Positions 51,522 to 59,064 of a stretch of DNA of 64,000 nucleotides are shown here, one piece after another. A program made the translations under genes and the position numbers. The notes under the pieces are model-generated. The model searched no databases and was not told the DNA's origin. It worked only from the letters and a program-made list of their open reading frames with translations. Each line of letters starts with the position of its first letter. The stretch's first letter is position 1. Origin of the DNA: JAJZIH01 sp021785265 (GTDB lineage: Bacteria; Pseudomonadota; Gammaproteobacteria; JAKAQQ01). The DNA is taken from assembly GCA_027338645.1 (NCBI GenBank), contig DAHWSH010000011.1:124001-188000 (forward strand), read 5' to 3'.

Positions 51522-52847
51522 ATGACCTCCGGAGTATGGAACCACTGTCTGGATGTGCTCAAGACTGAGCTTTGTCACGAGGATTTCTCCCGCTGGATTT
51601 ACCCCCTGCAATGCCGCGAGTCTGAGGGCGATCTCCACCTCTTCGCACCGAACGTTATCGTGGCCGATTGGGTGCATGACAATTGTTTGGCTCGGATTCA
51701 GGCTTTGGTCCTTGAACAGGGTGGGCCCCATCCCCAAAAAGTTCAAATCCTGATCGGTAAATCTTCCCCCGAGCCGCAGGACCACAGCAATAGCAGACCC
51801 GCAGTCCGTCCTCGTGAAGAGATGACCGGAAGTCCTTGGAATCGTGACTACCTCTTCGAAAACTTTGTGGAAGGAAAATGCAACCAGATCGCCAGAGCGG
51901 CAGCCTTACAGGTCGCCGAACATCCTGGGACAGCCTACAACCCACTTCTGATCTATGGAGGAGTGGGACTTGGGAAAACCCACCTCATGCAGGCTGTTGG
52001 ACACCGCATGAACGCACAAGTCGGTAGATACCAGGTGGCCTACGTCCATTCGGAACGTTTCGTTGCTGACATGGTTGGAGCCCTTCGTCACAACATGATG
52101 AATGAGTTCAAGAAGCGGTATCGTTCCCTTGATGCCCTCTTCATTGACGATATCCAGTTTTTTGCCGGAAAAGATCGTTCCCAAGAAGAATTTTTTCATA
52201 CCCTGAACAACTTGATTGATGGTCATCATCAGGTCATCATCAGCTGTGACCGCTATCCCAAAGAAGTCGAGGGTCTCGAGGAACGGCTGAAGTCCCGTTT
52301 CAGCTGGGGGCTAACCGTCGAGATCGAACCCCCAGAGCTGGAAACGAGTGTGGCAATTTTATCCCGGAAGGCAGAGCGCTTAGGGGTTGATCTACCGCAT
52401 GAAGTCGCTTTTTTTATAGCCCAGCTGATTCGCTCCAATGTCCGCGAACTCGAAGGAGCACTCCATCGAATTATGGCTTACGCGCAGTTCACAGGCCAAA
52501 GAGTCACGGTAGCCTTGAGCAAAGAAGCGCTTCGAGATCTGATCTCCCTTCAGCAGCGTCAGGTCAGCCTAGAAAACATCCAGCGAACTGTCGCGGCCTA
52601 CTTCCGGATCCGTACCTCAGACCTAGAATCAAAAAGCCGTAAGCGTTCTCTTGTCCGGCCCCGGCAAATTGCCATGAGCTTGGCGAAGGACCTGACTGAG
52701 CATAGTCTGCCCGAAATCGGGCACGCTTTCGGCGGACGCGACCACACAACCGTCCTCCATGCCTGCTCAAAAATAGGCGAGCTCAAAAAGTCTGATCCCC
52801 GACTGAGTGATGATTACGAAAACCTCATCCGGACTCTGACAGGGTAA
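51522..52847 (+). CDS. dnaA: Chromosomal replication initiator DnaA
   Basis: A 441-residue protein. Domain I is at the N-terminus, followed by a short variable domain II. The AAA+ domain III has GGVGLGKTH (146-154) and LFIDDIQFFAGK as Walker motifs. Domain IV ends with GGRDHTTVLHACSKI, the DNA-binding signature for DnaA boxes. ATG 51522 is used by homology (MTSGVWNHCLDVLK). It is slightly shorter than E. coli DnaA, mainly from a shorter domain II. Confidence 0.97.
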   Translation: MTSGVWNHCLDVLKTELCHEDFSRWIYPLQCRESEGDLHLFAPNVIVADWVHDNCLARIQALVLEQGGPHPQKVQILIGKSSPEPQDHSNSRPAVRPREEMTGSPWNRDYLFENFVEGKCNQIARAAALQVAEHPGTAYNPLLIYGGVGLGKTHLMQAVGHRMNAQVGRYQVAYVHSERFVADMVGALRHNMMNEFKKRYRSLDALFIDDIQFFAGKDRSQEEFFHTLNNLIDGHHQVIISCDRYPKEVEGLEERLKSRFSWGLTVEIEPPELETSVAILSRKAERLGVDLPHEVAFFIAQLIRSNVRELEGALHRIMAYAQFTGQRVTVALSKEALRDLISLQQRQVSLENIQRTVAAYFRIRTSDLESKSRKRSLVRPRQIAMSLAKDLTEHSLPEIGHAFGGRDHTTVLHACSKIGELKKSDPRLSDDYENLIRTLTG

Positions 52848-53041
52848 AAACAGTGCATAACTCCTCTAAGGCATCAGCCTGTGTTTCCCCAGCTGTGCTC
52901 CTCCACAGCTTATACACAACGGATACCCCTCTTGGGGAAGCCGGAATTCTTCATCATATCAGTCGCAAAACCATTGGACAGAGTGTTTATTCACCTTTAC
53001 TACTAGTACCACCAACTTAGAATCTTTAAAGAGTGATATTT
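52848..53041. other. Candidate replication origin (oriC) between dnaA and dnaN
   Basis: This 194-base A+T-rich gap has a perfect DnaA box TTATACACA (52910-52918), an 8/9 box TTATTCACC (52987-52995) and an 8/9 box on the minus strand at 52852-52860 (AGTGCATAA). A 7-base inverted repeat AGCTGTG/CACAGCT (52891-52910) abuts the perfect box. Another hairpin CCCCTCTTGGGG is at 52926-52937. The TTATTCACC box is followed by TTTACTACTAGTACCACC, which resembles a DnaA-trio unwinding element. Gene orientation flips here, as expected at an origin. A second element in the rpmH-dnaA gap cannot be excluded. Confidence 0.6.
52974..53003 (+). promoter_or_regulatory. Possible dnaN promoter inside the origin
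   Basis: TTGGAC (52974-52979) and TACTAC (52998-53003) are 18 bases apart and overlap the TTATTCACC DnaA box. Activity could be controlled by DnaA binding. Weak -10. Confidence 0.35.
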
Positions 53042-54154
53042 ATGAGCATCACCATAAACCGCGAAAAAATCCTGGGTCCAGTTACTTCCGTGCTGGGCGT
53101 GGTCGAGCGTAAACAGACCATGCCGATCCTTTCCAATATATTGATAAATATAAACAAAAACAAACTTTCTGTAACCTCTTCCGACCTTGAGGTCGAGCTT
53201 ATTGCCACAGAAAAGCTGGAAAGCCAAGGCGAACTTCTCATTACAGTTCCAGGACGGAAGTTTGCTGACATCATTCGTTCTCTTCCGATGAACCAAGAGA
53301 TCTATTTGGAGATTGATGCGGATCGATTGAAACTGAAGGCTGGGCGTGCACGCTTTACTGTTCTCACGCAGCCGGCCGAAGATTTTCCATTGATTGAGAA
53401 ACCCCAGTCGCCGGTTTTCATTGAGGTTCCCCAAGATCGTTTGCGTGAGTTGATTCGCAAGACCCATTTCGCGATGGCCCAAAACGATGTCCGTTACTAT
53501 CTCAATGGGCTACGTTTCGAGTATTCCAATCAGGTTCTCCGAGCCGTTGCGACAGATGGGCACCGTCTTTCTGTCGGGACGATCACACTGTCTTCTCAAC
53601 CCATAAGCGGTGATTCAGGAGAAAAAGCGGCAATCGTACCCAGAAAAGGAATTCTCGAGCTTGAACGTCTCATGGGAGATGGTGAACAGCCGATTCGCAT
53701 GGCATTTGCAAGCAATCACCTCTGTGTGGAATGCGGGAATCTTTCCCTCACCACGAAACTGATAGAGGGCCGCTATCCGGATTACTCAAGCGTGATTCCA
53801 AAGGAGAGCCGGCATCATGTTGTCGTAGATCGAAACCACATGAAGGAAGCCCTGTCACGTGCTGCGATCTTGGCGAATGAAAAGATCCGTGGGGTTCGTC
53901 TGGGCTTTGAAACAAAATCTCTGCGGATGGTTGGACATAACGCCGAACAGGAGGAAGCTGAGGATGTGGTCGAGACAAACTATGAGGGAGATGCATTCGA
54001 AGTAGGATTCAATGTCACCTATCTTCTCGATGTCCTGAATGCGGTGACGGAATCTGAGATTGAAATCCTCATCAATGATCCGAACAGCAGTTGCCGGATT
54101 GATCCGAAAGGAAACACGAGCTTCCAGTATGTGATCATGCCGATGCGCCTGTAA
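53042..54154 (+). CDS. dnaN: DNA polymerase III beta sliding clamp
   Basis: A 370-residue clamp protein from ATG 53042; a GTG at 53033 would add three residues. Typical segments are ERKQTMPILSNIL, AGRARFTVLTQPAEDFP, TDGHRLSV and the terminal SSCRIDPKGNTSFQYVIMPMRL in two parts. It tethers polymerase to DNA. Base use is A+T-richer than in most of the window, as is common near origins. Confidence 0.97.
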   Translation: MSITINREKILGPVTSVLGVVERKQTMPILSNILININKNKLSVTSSDLEVELIATEKLESQGELLITVPGRKFADIIRSLPMNQEIYLEIDADRLKLKAGRARFTVLTQPAEDFPLIEKPQSPVFIEVPQDRLRELIRKTHFAMAQNDVRYYLNGLRFEYSNQVLRAVATDGHRLSVGTITLSSQPISGDSGEKAAIVPRKGILELERLMGDGEQPIRMAFASNHLCVECGNLSLTTKLIEGRYPDYSSVIPKESRHHVVVDRNHMKEALSRAAILANEKIRGVRLGFETKSLRMVGHNAEQEEAEDVVETNYEGDAFEVGFNVTYLLDVLNAVTESEIEILINDPNSSCRIDPKGNTSFQYVIMPMRL

Positions 54155-55222
54155 ATGCCGATTGGCAGACTTAGATTACAGAGTTTTAGATGTTTTGGTC
54201 TAGAGGATATCGTCCTGGAGGGATCGGCTATCCTCAAGGGACCCAACGGATCGGGTAAGACATCCCTGCTTGAGGCCATATACCTGCTGGCCCGCGGTCG
54301 CTCTTTCAGAACTTCCAGACTTTCCAATCTGGTCCGGGCCGGTGACCAATCCTTCCGGGTTGAGTCAAGTGTCCTCTTCCAAGAAGAATCTTGGACTGTC
54401 AAAACCACTTTTGAATGTGGGCTTAAAACGTATATCAACGATAGAGATTCAACGGCTCGAGAGGTCGGCCGTCTTTTTCCACTGACCTTGATGGATTCCG
54501 ATATCACCCAAATCGTTCTAGGAGCGCCTGAACGCCGGCGGCGCCTTTTGGACTGGCTTATGTTCCACGTGGAACCGGAAAACTGGAGAACTTGGAAGTT
54601 CTACCGACGGGCTCTCCTGCAGTGGCAATGGGCACTTCGTTCCGGCATGAGCGCTGATGTCTGGTTTGGCCGGATGATGGAGCTTGCCCCAGGAATTGAA
54701 GAATCCAGAAAGCGGCTTCTCGCTGGCTGTCTCCCCTTTTGGGAACAGGCGGCTTCTATTCTGTTTCATGGGCAGACATTCAAGTTTGACTATAAAAATG
54801 GGAGGGATCTACCCGGTCGGGATGGTATGGATACGCAATCCAAAGACCTTTCAATGGATGGACCGACGTCCATTTTTACGGGTCCCGGCTTACAAAAGGC
54901 AGATGTTGAAATCCGGGTTGAGCAGAATCCTGTTCGTCAGTTTTTTTCACGTGGTCAGGCCAAGCTCTTGGCAATGGCACTGGTCTGGGGTGGTTCCCGA
55001 TTTTTGGCACAGAAACTTGACACCTGTCCGATCCTTCTTCTGGATGACTTTTCGTCCGAGCTGGACGAGGCCGCCCAGGCTCAACTTTTAGGCTTGATGG
55101 AAGAGGGAGGGATACAGGTCATCATGACCGCATCAAGCCTCTCCCATGTGGCTTTGGAACGGTGGTCAAATGGGCTGTTCCACGTGGAACAAGGGCATGT
55201 TCAGGCAGTGCGTCCATGCTAG
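54155..55222 (+). CDS. recF: DNA replication and repair protein RecF
   Basis: A 355-residue SMC-like ATPase starting at the base after the dnaN stop. Walker A is GPNGSGKTSLLEAIYLLARG, and the C-terminal signature and Walker B are SRGQAKLLAMALVW and PILLLDDFSSELD. RecF helps load RecA at gaps. Two parS sites lie inside this gene. Confidence 0.96.
   Translation: MPIGRLRLQSFRCFGLEDIVLEGSAILKGPNGSGKTSLLEAIYLLARGRSFRTSRLSNLVRAGDQSFRVESSVLFQEESWTVKTTFECGLKTYINDRDSTAREVGRLFPLTLMDSDITQIVLGAPERRRRLLDWLMFHVEPENWRTWKFYRRALLQWQWALRSGMSADVWFGRMMELAPGIEESRKRLLAGCLPFWEQAASILFHGQTFKFDYKNGRDLPGRDGMDTQSKDLSMDGPTSIFTGPGLQKADVEIRVEQNPVRQFFSRGQAKLLAMALVWGGSRFLAQKLDTCPILLLDDFSSELDEAAQAQLLGLMEEGGIQVIMTASSLSHVALERWSNGLFHVEQGHVQAVRPC
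54561..54576 (+). promoter_or_regulatory. parS site 1 (within recF)
   Basis: TGTTCCACGTGGAACC matches the parS consensus TGTTCCACGTGGAAC[AC] used in Pseudomonas; the core TTCCACGTGGAA is a perfect palindrome. Confidence 0.85.
55176..55191 (+). promoter_or_regulatory. parS site 2 (3' end of recF)
   Basis: TGTTCCACGTGGAACA is a complete 16-base perfect palindrome identical to the parS consensus. It lies 615 bases from the first site and about 2.3 kb from the candidate origin, as expected for ParB loading sites. Confidence 0.88.
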
Positions 55223-55253
55223 AATTCAAGGATAAAAGGACCGGTCGGCCAGA

Positions 55254-57653
55254 ATGAATGAACCCCTGCCAAGCTATGAGACGAGCAGTATAAAAGTTCT
55301 GCGAGGCCTTGATGCGGTCCGACGTCGGCCGGGCATGTACATCGGCGATACCGATGATGGAACCGGACTCCACCACATGGTTTATGAACTGATCGACAAC
55401 TCAGTCGATGAGGCTCTAGCCGGCTTCTGTCATGAAATCCGTGTGACCATCCACCTCGATGGCAGTGTGACGGTTTGGGACGACGGCCGAGGCATACCGG
55501 TTGAGATCCATCCCGAAGAGGGGCGTTCCGCTGCGGAAGTAATCATGACGGTTCTTCATTCAGGTGCTAAGTTCGATGACAACACGTACAAGGTATCGGG
55601 TGGACTTCATGGGGTCGGTGTTTCCGTCGTCAATGCCCTTTCTGAAAGACTTTTCCTGAAGATCCGTCGCTCGGGAGCGCTTTATGAGCAGGAATACCGT
55701 ATGGGTGAGCCTCTCCATCCGATACGAAAGATCGGAGAAGCTCGGGGGACTGGTACGGAGATCCGTTTCCAGCCCAGTGCCCAGATTTTTAGCGAAACGA
55801 ACTTTGATTACGAGGTTCTGGCAAATCGAATAAGGGAAATTTCATTTTTAAATTCAGGAGTTAAGATATATCTGACTGATGAACGAAACGAGCGTCAAGA
55901 ACTCTTTTATGTCGAGGGTGGAATCCGCGCCTTCGTTGAGTACCTGAACCGGAACCGGACGGCACTGCATCCCACTGTATGCCATTTTTCGGGTGAGGAG
56001 GCGGGGATCGGTGTCGAGGTCGCCCTTCAATGGACCAAGTCCTATCAGGAGACGGTGTTCTGTTTCACCAACAACCTGCCTCAACGGGATGGAGGGACAC
56101 ACCTCACCGGTTTCCGGAGTGCGCTCACACGAACCTTGGTCGGTTTCTTGGAAGAGACGGGCCATGCACGAAAGGAGAAAGTGCAAGTGACAGGGGATGA
56201 TGCCCGTGAGGGACTTACCGCCGTGGTTTCCATCCGTGTGACCGATCCCAAGTTCAGCTCCCAGACCAAGGACAAGCTGGTCTCCTCGGAAGTCAAACCG
56301 GTCGTCGAGGGGTTCGTTGCCGAAAAACTGAGGGAGTTTCTCTGGGAGCGTCCGGCTGAAGGACGCCAGATTGCAGAGAAAATGATGGAGGCAGCCCGAG
56401 CACGTGAGGCCGCTCGTCGGGCCCGGGATTTGACTCGCCGCAAGGGCGCCTTGGACGTTGCTGGACTGCCAGGAAAGTTGGCCGACTGCCAGGAGAAGGA
56501 TCCAAGCCTATGCGAGTTGTTCTTGGTTGAGGGGGATTCAGCTGGTGGATCCGCGAAACAAGCACGCGACCGGAGGCATCAGGCTGTCCTGCCCCTCAAG
56601 GGCAAAATCATCAATGTCGAGAAGGCTTCTTTCGACCGGGTGCTGTCCTCGGATGAAATCACAGCCCTCATCACTGCGCTGGGCTGTGGTATCGGGAAAG
56701 ATGACTTCAATGCCGGGAACCTGCGTTACCACCGGGTTATTATCATGACGGATGCCGATGTAGACGGCGCCCATATTCGAACCCTGCTGCTAACCTTTTT
56801 CTATCGCCAGATGACCGAGTTGGTTGAGCGCGGCCACATCTTCATTGCGCAACCGCCTTTGTACAAGGTCCGCCGCGGCAAACAAGAGTTCTATCTCAAA
56901 GACGAAGGAGAAATGGATGCCTCCCTTCTTTCTGCGGCCCTCGACGGGGCAGAACTGGTCCCAGCGGGACAGGACCAGCCTGTTCCGGCGGAGGATCTCC
57001 GGCAAGCAGCTGCTGCCTTGCTGCAGGCACGGCGGACTATCCAACGACTCGGTCAGCGTTACGACGCAGGATTCCTGTGGGCGCTTCTCCGGGTTCCCGA
57101 GCCCGATCCCCGACAGCTGACAACAGCAGAGTCCATCGAGCCGTGGTGGGGCGAGGTGAGGTCGCTTCTTGCGGAGCGCTATCCGCATGCACGCTACCGC
57201 TTGCACGTGGAACCGAATGTGCTACACCTGTTGCGTTGCGAAAATGGTGTCGAGGTGGATCGTGGTATCCGCCACGAGTTTTTCTTGAGCCCGGACTATC
57301 GTGAACTCCGCGTGGCACATGACCGGATCCAGTCCCTCGCTTCGGGTTCCATTTCTGTGCGCCGGGGGGACCGCAGTGCTGTCAGGCCAGATTTCGAATC
57401 CGCCATGGACTGGTTTTATGAAGAAGCCCGCCGGGGGACAACCCTTCAGCGCTACAAAGGGCTCGGAGAAATGAATCCCGAACAACTCGCAGAAACCACC
57501 ATGAATCCTCAGAGCCGCCGTCTCCTGCAGGTCCGGGTCGATAATGCACTTGCGGCCGATGACCTCTTCACCACGCTCATGGGGGAACAGGTGGAAAGGC
57601 GGCGCGAGTTTATTGAACGGAACGCCCTTGATGTCGTCAACCTGGACGTGTGA
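55254..57653 (+). CDS. gyrB: DNA gyrase subunit B
   Basis: A 799-residue protein, of the long proteobacterial type. The ATPase domain has YELIDNSVDEALAGF, the GGLHGVGVSVVNAL loop and the TOPRIM segment EGDSAGGSAKQARDR with PLKGKIINVE. The C-terminal YKGLGEMNPEQLAETTMNP is standard. The insert between about residues 550 and 720 is the proteobacterial type. Gyrase introduces negative supercoils. A degenerate parS-like site (13 of 16) is at 57199-57214. Confidence 0.97.
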   Translation: MNEPLPSYETSSIKVLRGLDAVRRRPGMYIGDTDDGTGLHHMVYELIDNSVDEALAGFCHEIRVTIHLDGSVTVWDDGRGIPVEIHPEEGRSAAEVIMTVLHSGAKFDDNTYKVSGGLHGVGVSVVNALSERLFLKIRRSGALYEQEYRMGEPLHPIRKIGEARGTGTEIRFQPSAQIFSETNFDYEVLANRIREISFLNSGVKIYLTDERNERQELFYVEGGIRAFVEYLNRNRTALHPTVCHFSGEEAGIGVEVALQWTKSYQETVFCFTNNLPQRDGGTHLTGFRSALTRTLVGFLEETGHARKEKVQVTGDDAREGLTAVVSIRVTDPKFSSQTKDKLVSSEVKPVVEGFVAEKLREFLWERPAEGRQIAEKMMEAARAREAARRARDLTRRKGALDVAGLPGKLADCQEKDPSLCELFLVEGDSAGGSAKQARDRRHQAVLPLKGKIINVEKASFDRVLSSDEITALITALGCGIGKDDFNAGNLRYHRVIIMTDADVDGAHIRTLLLTFFYRQMTELVERGHIFIAQPPLYKVRRGKQEFYLKDEGEMDASLLSAALDGAELVPAGQDQPVPAEDLRQAAAALLQARRTIQRLGQRYDAGFLWALLRVPEPDPRQLTTAESIEPWWGEVRSLLAERYPHARYRLHVEPNVLHLLRCENGVEVDRGIRHEFFLSPDYRELRVAHDRIQSLASGSISVRRGDRSAVRPDFESAMDWFYEEARRGTTLQRYKGLGEMNPEQLAETTMNPQSRRLLQVRVDNALAADDLFTTLMGEQVERRREFIERNALDVVNLDV

Positions 57654-57719
57654 CGGAACGAGGAGCCCTGCTCCGGTTACTCCACCGGTGTTGAGGAGAA
57701 TCCCGAGAAGGACAGACTG

Positions 57720-58445
57720 TCAGCAGGAGTGGATCTGAACCAGTTCACGCTCCATCCATTCGCTTACCTGCCGGTTGAGTTCGTCTGGAGAAAGGCCGAG
57801 CCCGTCGATTGGCGGTCCGATACGCACTTGAATGGTGCCCGGATGTTTGAGTAGACTCCTTCGTGACCAGAAGTCTCCGGCGTTGTGTGCAATCGGAATG
57901 ATGGAGTGCCCGCTCTCGCTTGCCAGAAGCGCACCGCTCACTCCATAACGCCGGCGTTCGCTCGGTGCGAGTCGGGTCCCTTCAGGGAAAAAGTTGAGTG
58001 TTCGACCCTGAGCCAACTGGTCTCGACCCTCCCTCAGGACCTGATTCACGGCACGGTGTCCGGCGCTGCGATTGATGGCAATGGGTTTCAGGGTGGCAAT
58101 CGCCCAGCCGACAATCGGGATCCAGAGTAGTTCCCGCTTGAGTACCCAGGTGGGTTTCGTGGGCAGGAGGAAAGAAAGAAAAGTCTCCCACGTGGATTCG
58201 TGACGCCAGAATAGGATCCCGCCGGTCTTCGGAAGATGGGACAGTCCCGTGACCTGGTAGTCCAGCCCACAAAGCCAGGAAAGGGCCTTGAGTTCGAAGG
58301 AAGCGCAGGCACGCCCGACGGCAAAACGGAAACGCTCGAGGGGAGGCAGACCTAGTGTCAGCGCCATGGGAACCGCAAATAAGGTGATGCTGAGCCCCAT
58401 AAGCAGGGTAAAGAGGACGGAGCGGGTAATCAGGGAGATGCGCAT
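57720..58445 (-). CDS. plsC: 1-acyl-sn-glycerol-3-phosphate acyltransferase (PlsC family)
   Basis: A 241-residue protein with an N-terminal hydrophobic segment (SVLFTLLMGLSITLFAVPMAL, about residues 9-29). The acyltransferase motif I reads HESTWE (His82, Glu87), an HX4E variant of the usual HX4D. The FPEGTR glycerol-phosphate motif is at about residues 153-158. It acylates lysophosphatidate. It follows gmhB on the same strand after 34 bases. Confidence 0.9.
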   Translation of the reverse strand: MRISLITRSVLFTLLMGLSITLFAVPMALTLGLPPLERFRFAVGRACASFELKALSWLCGLDYQVTGLSHLPKTGGILFWRHESTWETFLSFLLPTKPTWVLKRELLWIPIVGWAIATLKPIAINRSAGHRAVNQVLREGRDQLAQGRTLNFFPEGTRLAPSERRRYGVSGALLASESGHSIIPIAHNAGDFWSRRSLLKHPGTIQVRIGPPIDGLGLSPDELNRQVSEWMERELVQIHSC

Positions 58446-58479
58446 TGGAAACCCGTACGGTTGATGGAGCTGGATTCAT

Positions 58480-59064
58480 TCATCCGGTGTTCTCCACAAG
58501 GGAATGGACTAGGGCAGCAAGGTCCGCATGGATTTCTACCGGCTGGGTTAGCGGGTGGCCTTCGAGGCCCCTCTTCGTATGTTGCCCCTGTCCGGTGAGT
58601 ACAAGAACCGGGTGGGCACCGACTGCGATGGCGGCCTCGAGATCGCGTCTGGCATCCCCTACCGCCGCGAGCCCTGCCAGGGGAACCTGGAACTGTTTCG
58701 AGAATTCATGGAACAGTGCGGTGTTCGGCTTGCGGCAGGCACAACCCTCCCAAGGAGCATGGGGACAGTGGTAGATGGCTGCAAGATGGCCACCCGCTTG
58801 CTCAATCCATTCCCTCATCCGTGCGTGAATCGCCTCGAGAGTCTGGTTGGTCATGAGCCCCCGGCCGATGGCAGATTGGTTAGTGATAACGACGATTCCA
58901 TATCCGCAGCGGTTAAGCTTGGAAATCGACTCGAGGCTGCCGGGGATGGGATGCCAGGCATCCGGGCTCAGAATATGATCCGGAGAATCAAAGTTGATGA
59001 CCCCATCCCGGTCAAGAATGATCCATCGGGTGGGTTTTTCAGCTACGACATGAGGTTGAGTCAC
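58480..59064 (-). CDS. gmhB: D-glycero-beta-D-manno-heptose-1,7-bisphosphate 7-phosphatase
   Basis: A 194-residue HAD phosphatase from GTG 59064, overlapping the glyS stop. Asp18 and Asp20 lie in ILDRDGVIN. The Zn-binding pattern CPHAPWEGCACRKP is typical, as is VVITNQSAIGRGL. It acts in heptose synthesis for lipopolysaccharide. Histidinol-phosphate phosphatase is the closest alternative, but the glyS-gmhB-plsC order supports GmhB. Confidence 0.9.
   Translation of the reverse strand: MTQPHVVAEKPTRWIILDRDGVINFDSPDHILSPDAWHPIPGSLESISKLNRCGYGIVVITNQSAIGRGLMTNQTLEAIHARMREWIEQAGGHLAAIYHCPHAPWEGCACRKPNTALFHEFSKQFQVPLAGLAAVGDARRDLEAAIAVGAHPVLVLTGQGQHTKRGLEGHPLTQPVEIHADLAALVHSLVENTG

Noticed and set aside
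57199..57214. Third parS site in gyrB
   Set aside because: Only 13 of 16 bases match and the left arm is broken; kept as a degenerate similarity, not a feature.
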